Below are positions 9,549-17,308 of a stretch of DNA of 64,000 nt, in pieces. The stretch spans positions 1,004,702 to 1,068,701 of the forward strand of contig NZ_LMQN01000015.1 in assembly GCF_001425355.1 (NCBI RefSeq), read 5' to 3'. Both the position numbers and the translations under genes were made by a program. Position 1 is the stretch's first letter. The number at the start of each line of letters is the position of its first letter. The notes under the pieces were generated by a model, which saw only the letters and a list, made by a program, of their open reading frames with translations, did no database searches and was not told the origin of the DNA. This DNA is from Chryseobacterium sp. Leaf405. Lineage in GTDB: Bacteria > Bacteroidota > Bacteroidia > Flavobacteriales > Weeksellaceae.

Positions 9549-9573
9549 TTCCAATATCTCCCACTTTTTCCCA
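9549..9573 (-). promoter_or_regulatory. MraZ operator: three TGGGA-type repeats at 10-bp period
   Basis: Read on the minus strand the repeats are TGGGA (9573-9569), TGGGA (9563-9559) and TGGAA (9553-9549), each separated by 5 bases. E. coli MraZ is known to bind TGGGN repeats with 5-base spacers upstream of mraZ. Here they lie directly upstream of the mraZ -7 box, well placed for autorepression. The third repeat has one mismatch. Confidence 0.8.
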
Positions 9574-9767
9574 CTTTTTGACTCAATGTTAATAAGTTTT
9601 ATTAAAGATTTAGGTTTAAGGGCATAAGTGTTTGATATGTTGTTGTTTGAGAAAGGTATTATTTAAGCCATAATAAAGAGATTTTCAAAAAAGAAGTTAA
9701 AAAGATGGTTATTATATTATTTTTACTTTAAATTAGGCATATCAAAATATTTTTGAGGTTTAATTTG

Positions 9768-9775
9768 TATTTTTG
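9768..9775 (+). promoter_or_regulatory. Promoter -7 box of the alpha/beta hydrolase gene
   Basis: TATTTTTG matches TAnnTTTG exactly. It lies 22 bases before the ATG at 9798 and downstream of the alternative ATG at 9753, so it also argues for the shorter hydrolase start. Confidence 0.55.
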
Positions 9776-9797
9776 CAAGGCTTTATTAAGGCATTTT

Positions 9798-10559
9798 ATG
9801 ATATTTAGTACAAAAAAAGAAAAGAAATATACTTTTGTTGAGGCGGGAGAAGGACATCCACTGGTGCTTTTGCACGGGTTAATGGGTGGTTTGAGTAATT
9901 TCAATAAGATGGTAGATTTTTTTTCGCAAAGAGGATTCAAAGTATACGTTCCTCAATTGCCGATTTACGATTTGCCGGTACTCAATACCAATCTTACCAC
10001 AATCGCAAAATATATTATTAAGTTTATAGAAGGTCAGACTTCGGAACCGGTAACTATTGTAGGAAACTCATTGGGGGGACATGTCGGGTTAATTTTAACG
10101 CTGGCAAGACCTGATTTGGTTAAAAATTTGGTGCTTACAGGAAGCTCGGGTTTGTATGAAAGAACTTTCGGAGACAGTTTTCCGAGAAAAAATGACCGCT
10201 CCTATATAAGAAAGAAGACAGAAGATGTTTTTTATGATCCGGCGATTGCTACTGAAGAATTGGTAGACGAGGTTTTTGGTGTTGTGAATGACAGGATGAA
10301 AGGAATAAAAACCGTAATGCTGGCAAGAAGTGCTATCAAGCACAATATGCTCCATGATCTTCCTAAAATTTTAACACCAACGTGTTTGATTTGGGGAAAA
10401 CAGGATAATGTAACACCACCGGAAGTTGCGGAAGATATGCACAAATTTATCCCGAATTCGGAACTTTTCTGGATTGATAAATGCGGTCACGCAGCGATGA
10501 TGGAAAAACCAGATGAATTCAACGAAATTCTCTACAACTGGGTAAAAGATAAAGTTTAA
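9798..10559 (+). CDS. Alpha/beta-fold hydrolase
   Basis: 253 residues from the ATG at 9798. The frame is open from 9753, but a -7 box sits between the two starts. Hydrolase landmarks: oxyanion loop VLLHGLMGG near residue 24, nucleophile elbow VGNSLGG (Ser) near residue 90, an acid in WGKQDNVTPP, and the catalytic His in KCGHAAMMEKP. No signal peptide, so probably cytoplasmic. The substrate cannot be read from the sequence. A hairpin terminator at 10575-10606 separates it from engB. Confidence 0.88.
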   Translation: MIFSTKKEKKYTFVEAGEGHPLVLLHGLMGGLSNFNKMVDFFSQRGFKVYVPQLPIYDLPVLNTNLTTIAKYIIKFIEGQTSEPVTIVGNSLGGHVGLILTLARPDLVKNLVLTGSSGLYERTFGDSFPRKNDRSYIRKKTEDVFYDPAIATEELVDEVFGVVNDRMKGIKTVMLARSAIKHNMLHDLPKILTPTCLIWGKQDNVTPPEVAEDMHKFIPNSELFWIDKCGHAAMMEKPDEFNEILYNWVKDKV

Positions 10560-10574
10560 AATACAATATAAATG

Positions 10575-10606
10575 ACCATTAAGAGCTTTTCTTGATGGTT
10601 TATTTT
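10575..10606 (+). terminator. Rho-independent terminator after the hydrolase gene
   Basis: ACCATTAAGA pairs with TCTTGATGGT (one G-T pair) around a short loop, followed by TTATTTTT. It lies 15 bases after the hydrolase stop. Confidence 0.6.
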
Positions 10607-10626
10607 TCTAAAAAAGATTCTAAAAA

Positions 10627-11250
10627 ATGGTTATTAAAACAGCAACATTTGTAAAAAGCAGCGGAAAATGGCAGGAGTGTCCGGAACCTGACAGAGCAGA
10701 ATATGCTTTTATCGGAAGGTCTAATGTTGGAAAATCATCACTGATTAATGCAATGATGAATCATAAAGATTTGGCTAAAACTTCGGGAACTCCAGGGAAA
10801 ACTCAGCTTATTAACCATTTTTTAGTTAACGAAAGCTGGTATTTGACAGATTTACCTGGATATGGATATGCAAAAGTATCGAAATCAATCAGAAAGGATT
10901 TTGAAAAACTGATTACCAATTATATTTTAAACAGAAAAAATTTAGTCAATCTTTTTGTTTTGGTAGATTCAAGACACAAACCGCAGCAAATTGATCTGGA
11001 ATTTATCCAATGGTGTGGAGAAAGCGGAGTTCCGTTTTCAATTGTTTTTACGAAAGTAGACAAGCTTAAACCAAATATTGCCATTAAAAATGTAGAAGAT
11101 TATAAAGCCGAACTTCACAAAACATGGGAAGATCTGCCAGAGCTATATGTGACTTCTGCTGAAAAGAAAACCGGGGGCGACGAAATCCTGAATTTCATTC
11201 AGAAAACCAACGAATTCTTAACCAATAACAGTGTGAATTTCAATGAGTAA
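10627..11250 (+). CDS. engB: YihA/EngB-family GTPase, ribosome biogenesis
   Basis: 207 residues, typical for this essential TRAFAC GTPase, which helps large-subunit maturation. All G motifs are present: G1 GRSNVGKSSLINA near residue 32, G2 TPGKTQ, G3 DLPGYGYAKV, G4 TKVDK and G5 TSAEKKTG. The gene overlaps the downstream GNAT gene by 8 bases. Start ATG at 10627. Confidence 0.94.
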   Translation: MVIKTATFVKSSGKWQECPEPDRAEYAFIGRSNVGKSSLINAMMNHKDLAKTSGTPGKTQLINHFLVNESWYLTDLPGYGYAKVSKSIRKDFEKLITNYILNRKNLVNLFVLVDSRHKPQQIDLEFIQWCGESGVPFSIVFTKVDKLKPNIAIKNVEDYKAELHKTWEDLPELYVTSAEKKTGGDEILNFIQKTNEFLTNNSVNFNE

Positions 11251-11692
11251 TATTATTTGGAAGATTAAAACTTTCAATGAGTTTACCGTTCCTGAATTAT
11301 ATGCGGTTTTAAAAGCAAGAATTGATGTTTTTGTGATCGAACAGAATTGTCCGTATCCCGATCTGGATAATTATGACCAGAAAGCCATTCATATCTGGGC
11401 GGAAGACAACGGTGATATTCTGGCGTATTGTCGAATTTTTGACAAAGGAATTAAATATGATGAAACTTCGATAGGAAGAGTTTTAACAACAGAAAAAGGG
11501 AGAGGAAAAAGTTTAGGAAAACAATTAATTCAGTATGCTGTTGAAACCATCGAAAACCGTTTCCATACTACTGAGGTCAGGATTTCTGCGCAGGATTATT
11601 TATTAAAATTCTATGGAGATTTTGGTTTTGTAGATACCGGAAAAAAATATTTGGAAGACAACATTCCGCATACGGAAATGTTGAGAAAATAA
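11243..11692 (+). CDS. GNAT-family N-acetyltransferase, ElaA-like
   Basis: 149 residues. The sequence IDVFVIEQNCPYPDLDN followed by an acetyl-CoA-binding region (IGRVLTTEKGRGKSLGKQL, a Q/RxxGxG/A-type loop) is characteristic of ElaA-like proteins. The acceptor substrate is unknown. Its start overlaps the end of engB by 8 bases, so the two are translationally coupled. A bidirectional terminator follows at 11696-11724. Confidence 0.85.
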   Translation: MSNIIWKIKTFNEFTVPELYAVLKARIDVFVIEQNCPYPDLDNYDQKAIHIWAEDNGDILAYCRIFDKGIKYDETSIGRVLTTEKGRGKSLGKQLIQYAVETIENRFHTTEVRISAQDYLLKFYGDFGFVDTGKKYLEDNIPHTEMLRK

Positions 11693-11695
11693 AGA

Positions 11696-11724
11696 AAAGC
11701 GAGGAAATTATTCTTCGCTTTTTT
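11696..11724. terminator. Bidirectional terminator between GNAT gene and VWA lipoprotein gene
   Basis: AAAGCGAGGAA pairs with TTCTTCGCTTT (one G-T pair), with T-runs at both ends. It can end the plus-strand engB/GNAT transcript and the minus-strand nine-gene operon. Confidence 0.75.
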
Positions 11725-11746
11725 AGTTAAATATAGAAAATGGTCG

Positions 11747-12634
11747 TTAGTTTTTGTTTGAAATGGCTTTTAGAATAATTGGTTCAATATTAGAAGGAAG
11801 ATCGGCAGATTTTATCTGATAATTTTTAATTTTCATTTCTCTAAACCAGTTTTCCCAGTATTCTTTAATGACGCCTTCTTCAAACGGATTTCCCTTTTCT
11901 GGATTGATTCCCAGTACAATAACTTCAAGATTACTCAGGTTATCATTGGCTTTTACGAACCCAAATTTATTTTTCTCAATTGTATTTTTAAAATTTGAGG
12001 TGGTGAGATTATTGGCTTTAATCAATTTTGAAGTTAAGTAAGAAGTCTTATTTTCTTCGTTAAACTTGGTGTTGTCGTGATACATATATCCGTCAGTCAG
12101 AATGAAAAGAATATTTCTACGATCATCTTTAATACAATAGTCTTTTACTTTATTCTTGAAAAATTCCCAAATATCTGATCCAACATAATTTCCATCGTGA
12201 ATGGCTGACTGATAAATATTTAAAGGTAATTCAGAATATTTTTTATCAACAGCTTCGAAATAATTTCTTTCGGTATTTTTATCAAAAGAAACCTTCAACT
12301 CTTTCGTAAACTCGTTCATTTTCGGGTCTAAAGGTTCCGGATTGAAGAACACCTGCATCTGATCGTCATAAGTAATGATTTTTTTTGATTTAATATGATT
12401 GAGAAATCCTTTTTCAATCGCTTTGATGTATTCCGTATCTCGTTGGAAATACTCCATTGTAGGATTCGGATTGGCAGAAGGATCAATTCTGTCGGATAAA
12501 TCTATTAAAATACTGACGTTGATGTTATTTGGATCAGCAATAACTGAATCTTTTTCATTTCCTGGATCTTTCGGAGCATCTTTGCAACAAGAGACCAAAC
12601 TCAAAATCATTAATACATAAAGTAATTTTTTCAT
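11747..12634 (-). CDS. Lipoprotein with degenerate von Willebrand A-like domain
   Basis: 295 residues. The N-terminus MKKLLYVLMILSLVSCC is a lipoprotein signal with lipobox Cys at 16. The rest resembles a VWA fold: strand VSILIDLSDR at 40-49 followed later by NILFILTDGYMY and LEVIVLGINP. The MIDAS motif DxSxS reads D45-L-S47-D-R49, so the second Ser is missing and metal binding is doubtful. Last gene of the nine-gene operon, 10 bases after the coiled-coil gene. Its job is unknown; I infer an envelope-anchored binding partner of the TerB and coiled-coil proteins. Confidence 0.65.
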   Translation of the reverse strand: MKKLLYVLMILSLVSCCKDAPKDPGNEKDSVIADPNNINVSILIDLSDRIDPSANPNPTMEYFQRDTEYIKAIEKGFLNHIKSKKIITYDDQMQVFFNPEPLDPKMNEFTKELKVSFDKNTERNYFEAVDKKYSELPLNIYQSAIHDGNYVGSDIWEFFKNKVKDYCIKDDRRNILFILTDGYMYHDNTKFNEENKTSYLTSKLIKANNLTTSNFKNTIEKNKFGFVKANDNLSNLEVIVLGINPEKGNPFEEGVIKEYWENWFREMKIKNYQIKSADLPSNIEPIILKAISNKN

Positions 12635-12644
12635 AATTTGTGAT

Positions 12645-13985
12645 CTATAAAGATGATAAATAAACGAGGTTTTGATTGTCAGAATTTGCTCCGACTAATT
12701 CAAGATTTGTACTGTAGGTGGAAATACAGTCGTCTATCATGGTTTGTTTTTCTGTCTTTGAAACGGCTATTTTTTCGCCGATAAACGTTACCCAGCCCTG
12801 AACATATTCAGAAGCATACAATTTGTAATCTTTGGTCGGAATAATTACCCCATCAATAATATTCTGAAGTTCTTCTATTCTGCCACGAGTTTTGATGATT
12901 AATTCTTTTGTAGTTCCTATGTTGGCAGTAATTTCTTCAATTTCTTTTTTTAGGGCTTCGATTTTATCAGTGAGAAAAATGATGTTTTTTCGTTTAATTT
13001 CCTGCTCGCTTTTGATCTTGTCTTTTTCCCGATGTTCTTTCATCACAAAGTCAAAAACCAATCCCCAGATAATGTAGACAATAAATCCGGCGAAAATAAT
13101 TCCCCAAAATTGATTTTTAGTAAAAGCGATTTTAAGATCAAAAAGTGGAGAATCGAAAGTTTTGTTTAATTCATATAATTTCGACTCAATTTCATATGCT
13201 AAAATGGCATCAAAAATGAAAGTCACAACAAACAATAACCCGAGTTTAATGTAATTTGCTTTGGTTTTATTTTCTCCAAACATATGAATCAAAAATCCCA
13301 ATCCAAGAAATACAAACGGAATTAAAGTAACAAATGCTGCCTCAATGGCACCGTCATTCCAAGCTTTGCTAAGTGATTGTGCGTCGAAAACACTTTGAAT
13401 TAAGGTACTTTTTGCATCAAAACTTTTGAAAAAAGCAGAATAGGAAGTTGAAATGTAGAAAGTAAGCAGATACAAAGTGATCGGAAGTAAAAGTATGGCG
13501 CCAATCCAGAATTTGGTAGATGCTCCTTTGGTGGCTTTTACATTGTATTTTTCGGGATTTCTTGGCAGATCTAGAACCTCAGCTTTTAAAATTTCAATGG
13601 TATTTTGATGATCTTCTACCTCTGTGTTTTTATTTTTTAACTGTTCTTCTTTAGTTTCCTGAGAAACAGTAAGAGCTTTGATTTCGGTTTCCTTATTTTT
13701 CTGCTCGTTGACGTAAGATTCTTTCAGTTTCTGTTGTTTCTCCACCATTTCTTTTTCCTCGTTCTGGAATTTTGAGTAAACAGCATCCAGGCAAATTGAT
13801 AGGGTAGAGTGGTTTCCGCTGGTTCGTGAGCTGTCCCTGTATCCGGATTCGTGATAGGTTCTTTTTCTGCTTTCTTCGGCAGATTCTTTATTGGGATCTG
13901 TTTCCGCTTGAGGAATTTCTTCTTTGGGAGGCTCAATCGGAATTGATTTTAATTTAAATAAGTTTTTTATACTCGTGGTATTCAT
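12645..13985 (-). CDS. Four-TM membrane protein with coiled coils on both sides
   Basis: 446 residues, no enzyme motif that I recognise. A polar, Pro/Glu/Ser-rich N-terminus is followed by a charged coiled coil (about 75-135). Four hydrophobic segments lie near 154-176, 216-236, 247-267 and 292-313. A second coiled coil (about 318-370) and a soluble C-terminus follow. The layout suggests a cytoplasmic coiled-coil stalk joined to a membrane channel-like core. It lies between the TerB-like gene (6 bases) and the VWA lipoprotein gene (10 bases), so the three products probably act together. Function unknown. Confidence 0.7.
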   Translation of the reverse strand: MNTTSIKNLFKLKSIPIEPPKEEIPQAETDPNKESAEESRKRTYHESGYRDSSRTSGNHSTLSICLDAVYSKFQNEEKEMVEKQQKLKESYVNEQKNKETEIKALTVSQETKEEQLKNKNTEVEDHQNTIEILKAEVLDLPRNPEKYNVKATKGASTKFWIGAILLLPITLYLLTFYISTSYSAFFKSFDAKSTLIQSVFDAQSLSKAWNDGAIEAAFVTLIPFVFLGLGFLIHMFGENKTKANYIKLGLLFVVTFIFDAILAYEIESKLYELNKTFDSPLFDLKIAFTKNQFWGIIFAGFIVYIIWGLVFDFVMKEHREKDKIKSEQEIKRKNIIFLTDKIEALKKEIEEITANIGTTKELIIKTRGRIEELQNIIDGVIIPTKDYKLYASEYVQGWVTFIGEKIAVSKTEKQTMIDDCISTYSTNLELVGANSDNQNLVYLSSL

Positions 13986-13991
13986 GATCAG

Positions 13992-14399
13992 TTAGTTTTT
14001 TAGTTCATATAAAATGTCGGTCTTGTTCTTTCCGATTTGCACGGCTTCGATAAGATAATCTACAATGGCGGTTACGTTTTCTTCCAAAAAACCGAACATC
14101 AACACATATTTCTGCATGGCAGAATATTCGTTTGGAGACACAATTCCATCTGCCCAGATCATCACCGTAAGATCATACAGATAATCTACTTTCTCTTCGA
14201 TAGTTTTTGGAACTAATGATTTAAAATTGATGGGATTTAGAAGGATTTCGTCAAGATTTTTAGATGAAATACCTCTTTCTTCAGCACACTTGTACAGCAT
14301 TTTCAGTTCTAAAGCACTGAAATCATCATCACAAATTGCCATTTGGTACAACCTTAAAAAGTGAGCTTTGAGATTTTCTGTTATTTGAGGATTTTCCAT
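13992..14399 (-). CDS. TerB-like helical protein
   Basis: 135 residues, all helical in appearance. It has two acidic repeats of the TerB type: AICDDDFSALELKMLYKCAEERGIS, here split as DDDFSALELKML, and MIWADGIVSPNEYSAMQKY. In tellurite-resistance/TerB families such repeats (DG-x-s-x-E) bind metal and often sit with VWA proteins. It lies in the operon between a small membrane protein and the coiled-coil membrane protein. A role in sensing or scaffolding is inferred, not shown. Confidence 0.7.
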   Translation of the reverse strand: MENPQITENLKAHFLRLYQMAICDDDFSALELKMLYKCAEERGISSKNLDEILLNPINFKSLVPKTIEEKVDYLYDLTVMIWADGIVSPNEYSAMQKYVLMFGFLEENVTAIVDYLIEAVQIGKNKTDILYELKN

Positions 14400-14406
14400 G
14401 GTGATG

Positions 14407-14802
14407 TTAGTCTTCTTTTGGTTTTTTAGGGTTAATAATTCTGTCCCGTGAAGGAGCTCTTATGTGTTTGGTTAGCTCTGAAGTTTCTTCGGCAATTTCT
14501 TCTTCCTTTTTCTGTTCCAGCTTGTCGGCAAAATTCACCAACAGAAATAAAATTCCCGTTACGGTATCAATTGGAATCCATAAACTTTTTTGATATAAAT
14601 AAATTGGAAAAACGGGATTGAAAAGAATAAGAACAGCAAGAAAAATTATACTGAAATAATATTGTTTAAAGCTTAAAAAATTGTACAAAACAATTAATGC
14701 CCCGAGGGAAACAATGGTTCTGAGAAAGGTATAATATTCTATAGGAAGCCTGAAAATACCAATGAAACAACATAACGCACAGAAGGTGAGGAAAAGTTTC
14801 AT
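14407..14802 (-). CDS. Small multi-pass membrane protein (DUF6804-like)
   Basis: 131 residues from the ATG at 14802; a TTG start at 14823 is possible but the ATG begins a better N-terminus (MKLFLTFCAL). Three to four hydrophobic helices include the pattern YYTFLRTIVSLGALIVLY, then FNPVFPIYLYQKSLW and DTVTGILFLL, which I recall from DUF6804 proteins. A charged cytoplasmic tail follows, rich in Glu and Lys. Within the nine-gene operon, 7 bases before the TerB-like gene. Function unknown. Confidence 0.65.
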   Translation of the reverse strand: MKLFLTFCALCCFIGIFRLPIEYYTFLRTIVSLGALIVLYNFLSFKQYYFSIIFLAVLILFNPVFPIYLYQKSLWIPIDTVTGILFLLVNFADKLEQKKEEEIAEETSELTKHIRAPSRDRIINPKKPKED

Positions 14803-14834
14803 GGTTATTAGTTTATTTTGCAAATACAGGATGA

Positions 14835-15128
14835 TTATTTACATTTTGAGCAATATGATCTGTCTACATATTCTTTGCTGCTCCCTGAATAATAATAGCA
14901 TCCTCCTCTTGGACCAACATTTAATGGATAGCCATTATAAGTACAGCTTTTGCTACTTTGTGTAGATGCTTTTCTACTTTTAGATTTTTTACTTCTTTTG
15001 CTTTTTTGTTTTTTAGATTTTTTGGCAAAAAGTTCAGTTGTTGATGTTGTGTTGTTTTCTGCTGCAGAAAAGTTTGCAGGTAATAATAAGCCTAATCCTA
15101 ATAAGCTTGAGAAAATTAATTTTTTCAT
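14835..15128 (-). CDS. Secreted basic protein with PBCV-basic-adaptor-like domain
   Basis: 97 residues. An N-terminal signal peptide (MKKLIFSSLLGLGLLLPANFSAA) is followed by a very Lys/Ser-rich linker (KKSKKQKSKRSKKSKSRK). A short C-terminal domain has VGPRGGCYYYSG and EYVDRSYCSKCK, with four Cys in all. The VGPRGGCYY...YVDRS pattern matches the small 'PBCV-specific basic adaptor' domain first named in chlorella viruses. In this operon it would be a periplasmic, positively charged protein that could bind DNA or other polyanions; that is inference. Confidence 0.65.
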   Translation of the reverse strand: MKKLIFSSLLGLGLLLPANFSAAENNTTSTTELFAKKSKKQKSKRSKKSKSRKASTQSSKSCTYNGYPLNVGPRGGCYYYSGSSKEYVDRSYCSKCK

Positions 15129-15146
15129 GGTAATTTATTTTAAAAT

Positions 15147-15515
15147 TTATCCTCGATGAATAATTGCGTCATTTAACGCATTTACAATTTCAGAAATATA
15201 TTTTCGATCTTTTGAAACGATGCTGTTTGCTTCTCCGGCATTAGTGCTAATTCTTACGGCATATTCATTTTTAATGGAAACCAGCCACAAAATTCCCAAT
15301 GCTATAATGATTAATCCTATCCAAAAAGAATATCCAAATAAGAATGGTACTGCTATTAGAATCATGATTATTGGTGCAACTCTATTTTTTCCAATTTCAA
15401 AAATATGAACTGAAGAAATATTTCTCATGGCATAGGTTTTTGAGTAAGTCACAAATCTTGATTGTGTTACCGTGACAGATCCATTTTGGTAGAATGTAGT
15501 TTCGTTTTGATTCAT
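15147..15515 (-). CDS. Small membrane protein, DUF6232-like
   Basis: 122 residues. The N-terminus has a beta-rich stretch with TFYQNGSVTVTQSRF and TYAMRNISSVHIFE. Two hydrophobic helices follow (about 48-82, PIIMILIAVPFLFGYSF and IGLIIIALGILWL), then a short amphipathic tail. I recall the 'VTxxRF...TYAMxNISSV' pattern from DUF6232. It sits in the nine-gene operon between the nuclease-like gene (11 bases) and the basic secreted protein gene (18 bases). Function unknown. Confidence 0.65.
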   Translation of the reverse strand: MNQNETTFYQNGSVTVTQSRFVTYSKTYAMRNISSVHIFEIGKNRVAPIIMILIAVPFLFGYSFWIGLIIIALGILWLVSIKNEYAVRISTNAGEANSIVSKDRKYISEIVNALNDAIIHRG

Positions 15516-15526
15516 GTTATTAGTTT

Positions 15527-16597
15527 TTATGAATAATTTTCTAAAGTCTGATGAAGTTGATTTCTAAAATTATAAATCTCATCAAGAGTATTTAATAACA
15601 CTTTTTCTCCGGCATCTTTTCCGTTATGGAATGTTTCCAGATATTTATTGGCGGTATTAAAGTGCAATCTGCAAAGCGGTTTTCTATTGTTGTCATCCAG
15701 CAAAATCCCGAAATAGGACAAAGTATCCCGATAAGCAATTCTTGACGAAGGAATTTTCTCTCTCAAAATGGCTTTTACAATTTGAAATCCTTCCAGTTCC
15801 TCTTCTGTTGTTACAATTTTAGAATCGTTATTTTCATCTATAGGTTGGGCTGTTTTTAGCTCATCTTCTTGTTTTTCAATTCTTTCATTAATGCTTAGTG
15901 CCGATTTTAATCTGAAACTAATAGATTCGTTGATAGAAGTCGTGAGTGCTTTTTTGGCATATTCCTTAAAAGAAACCATTCTGTTTGCCGTTAAAGGCTT
16001 TTCAAAGAAACGGTTTACCAAAAGTTTTACGAGCTCATCAGAAGGATTTTCAATTTCTTTTTCAAACTCTTTTCTGATGGCTTTGATGTATTTTAAAGCT
16101 TCGGCAGAATCCAGAATACTTTCAAGATTGTAATCTTTCTTAGTGAAACTTTCGAGAATTTTTATGGAGCTGTCTTTTAGATCTTCAATATTAATCGTGA
16201 AAAAAGGTTTTTCATCCATGATATTTGGCTTTTCAAGATCGGTGTAGAAATTATAAACTATTCCATTGGTCAAAACACCGAATCTTGTTTTTGAAACGTG
16301 ATAATATCTGTGAAGTTGCGAATTGTGAGCATCTGCGCTTTCTTTCCAGTGTTTGCATTCGATAATGAAAATGGGTTCGTCGTTATGTCTAATCACATAA
16401 TCTACCTTTTCGCCTTTTTTTGTTCCAATATCGCAAACATGCTCCGGAACAACTTCCGTCGGATTGAAAATATCATACCCCAAAATTTGTATGAAAGGCA
16501 TGACAAAAGCATTTTTTGTCGCTTCTTCCGTTCCGATTTGTTCTTTTAATCCAACGACTCTTTGATGGAGTTGTTCAAGTTTAATTTTAAGATCCAT
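15527..16597 (-). CDS. HsdR-N-like / COG4748-like protein with PD-(D/E)XK nuclease motif
   Basis: 356 residues. The N-terminal ~150 residues resemble the HsdR N-terminal nuclease domain: EEATKNAFVMPFIQILGYD, then EKVDYVIRHNDEPIFIIECK, giving D...ECK, the PD-(D/E)XK catalytic arrangement, followed by an S/THRYYHVSKTRFGVLTNG-like strand. No helicase or methylase partner is present, so this is not a type I restriction system. The C-terminal half is charged and unassigned. It is the third gene of the operon, 3 bases after yegP. It may cut nucleic acid or act as a binding protein only. Confidence 0.75.
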   Translation of the reverse strand: MDLKIKLEQLHQRVVGLKEQIGTEEATKNAFVMPFIQILGYDIFNPTEVVPEHVCDIGTKKGEKVDYVIRHNDEPIFIIECKHWKESADAHNSQLHRYYHVSKTRFGVLTNGIVYNFYTDLEKPNIMDEKPFFTINIEDLKDSSIKILESFTKKDYNLESILDSAEALKYIKAIRKEFEKEIENPSDELVKLLVNRFFEKPLTANRMVSFKEYAKKALTTSINESISFRLKSALSINERIEKQEDELKTAQPIDENNDSKIVTTEEELEGFQIVKAILREKIPSSRIAYRDTLSYFGILLDDNNRKPLCRLHFNTANKYLETFHNGKDAGEKVLLNTLDEIYNFRNQLHQTLENYS

Positions 16598-16600
16598 GAT

Positions 16601-16939
16601 TTAGTTTTTTAGCGTTTCGTCAACGATTTCTGCCGTAGGCGCATTAGATTTTACAGAAGCAATACCATTTTCCATGGCTGATTTTGAACTGTAATATTGG
16701 CTTTTACCAATGATTTCTCCGTTTCTTGCTTTTAAGACAAAATAATCTTTGTCATTCACCGCAACTCTTCTGTCGTATCTGGAATCATCCTGAGAATTGA
16801 CTCTCACAGATTCTATTCCTTTGTGACAAGATGCTTTTTGAACATAGCCTTCGCTGGTTAAAATAATTTCTCCGTTTCCGGCTTTTAGATTAAATTGATA
16901 TTCATCATTTTTTCTTTGAGTGATAGTAAATTTTCCCAT
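16601..16939 (-). CDS. YegP family protein, two DUF1508 repeats
   Basis: 112 residues, the usual length of YegP. It has two tandem DUF1508 repeats: the first contains YQFNLKAGNGEIILTSEGY and the second YFVLKARNGEIIGKSQYYSS, each ending in an AxxxGIxSV helix. Start chosen at the ATG 16939 (MGKFTITQRKNDEY), which matches the family; the frame extends to 16987 but that part overlaps the upstream gene. The molecular role of YegP is not known to me. Second gene of the nine-gene operon. Confidence 0.85.
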   Translation of the reverse strand: MGKFTITQRKNDEYQFNLKAGNGEIILTSEGYVQKASCHKGIESVRVNSQDDSRYDRRVAVNDKDYFVLKARNGEIIGKSQYYSSKSAMENGIASVKSNAPTAEIVDETLKN

Positions 16940-16950
16940 AATTGATATTT

Positions 16951-17172
16951 TTAGCTTGTGTGACACGCATTTGAACAATAATAACATCCGTTGATGTGAA
17001 TTCCTTGTTGAGGATAAAGTCTTTTAGCTTCATTTACTGCTTCCTGACAAGAATAGAAACTGCCTAAATAAATTCTATTTTCAAGCAATGGTAAAAATTG
17101 ACATAAACTTTCATGAACCTCGTAATCTCCATTGGCTTGTTGGTTCTTATTAATGTAATATTCTTTTTTCAT
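16951..17172 (-). CDS. Small Cys-rich protein, first gene of the nine-gene operon
   Basis: 73 residues with no signal peptide. The pattern is C-(LP)-LLENRIYLGSFYSCQEA...GCYYCSNACHTS. Cys and His spaced C-x2-C-x3-CH at the C-terminus suggest a metal site. The central LGSFYSCQEAVNEAKRLYP looks like a short helix-strand unit somewhat like a DUF1508 repeat. It lies 11 bases upstream of yegP and directly downstream of a -7 box and the TTACGG inverted repeat. I do not know its function. Confidence 0.65.
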   Translation of the reverse strand: MKKEYYINKNQQANGDYEVHESLCQFLPLLENRIYLGSFYSCQEAVNEAKRLYPQQGIHINGCYYCSNACHTS

Positions 17173-17200
17173 AACATAAATTGTTTATTGTTTGATGATC

Positions 17201-17208
17201 CAAAAATA
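17201..17208 (-). promoter_or_regulatory. Promoter -7 box of the nine-gene operon
   Basis: The minus strand reads TATTTTTG, an exact TAnnTTTG match, 28 bases upstream of the ATG at 17172. Its last base is 36.5 bp from the centre of the inverted repeat at 17230-17245. Confidence 0.7.
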
Positions 17209-17229
17209 TGAGCATTAAATTTCATTGCC

Positions 17230-17245
17230 TTACGGGAATCCGTAA
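17230..17245 (-). promoter_or_regulatory. Operator A: TTACGG-N4-CCGTAA inverted repeat
   Basis: Perfect 6-bp arms around a 4-base centre. It lies between the terminator of the response-regulator gene and the operon's -7 box, centred near -42 relative to the expected transcription start, the usual place for an activator touching RNA polymerase. The same motif at the same distance is found at 20260-20275 and, with 5-bp arms, at 18071-18084. I infer that the adjacent NarL-type response regulator binds it. Confidence 0.75.
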
Positions 17246-17248
17246 AAG

Positions 17249-17279
17249 CAAAAAACCTTTCAATTTTCTGAAAGGTTTG
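17249..17279 (-). terminator. Terminator of the kinase/response-regulator transcript
   Basis: On the minus strand AAACCTTTCA pairs with TGAAAGGTTT around GAAAAT and is followed by TTTTTGC. It stops the two-component transcript just before operator A, so the nine-gene operon needs its own promoter. Confidence 0.8.
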
Positions 17280-17308
17280 TGTGCTAAATATATTTGAAGA
17301 AACTTATT

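Noticed and set aside
9753..9797. Longer start for the alpha/beta hydrolase
   Set aside because: A TAnnTTTG box lies inside this stretch, so transcription should start after the upstream ATG.
15527..16597. Type I restriction system
   Set aside because: Only an HsdR N-terminal-like nuclease domain is present; no helicase, methylase or specificity subunit is next to it.
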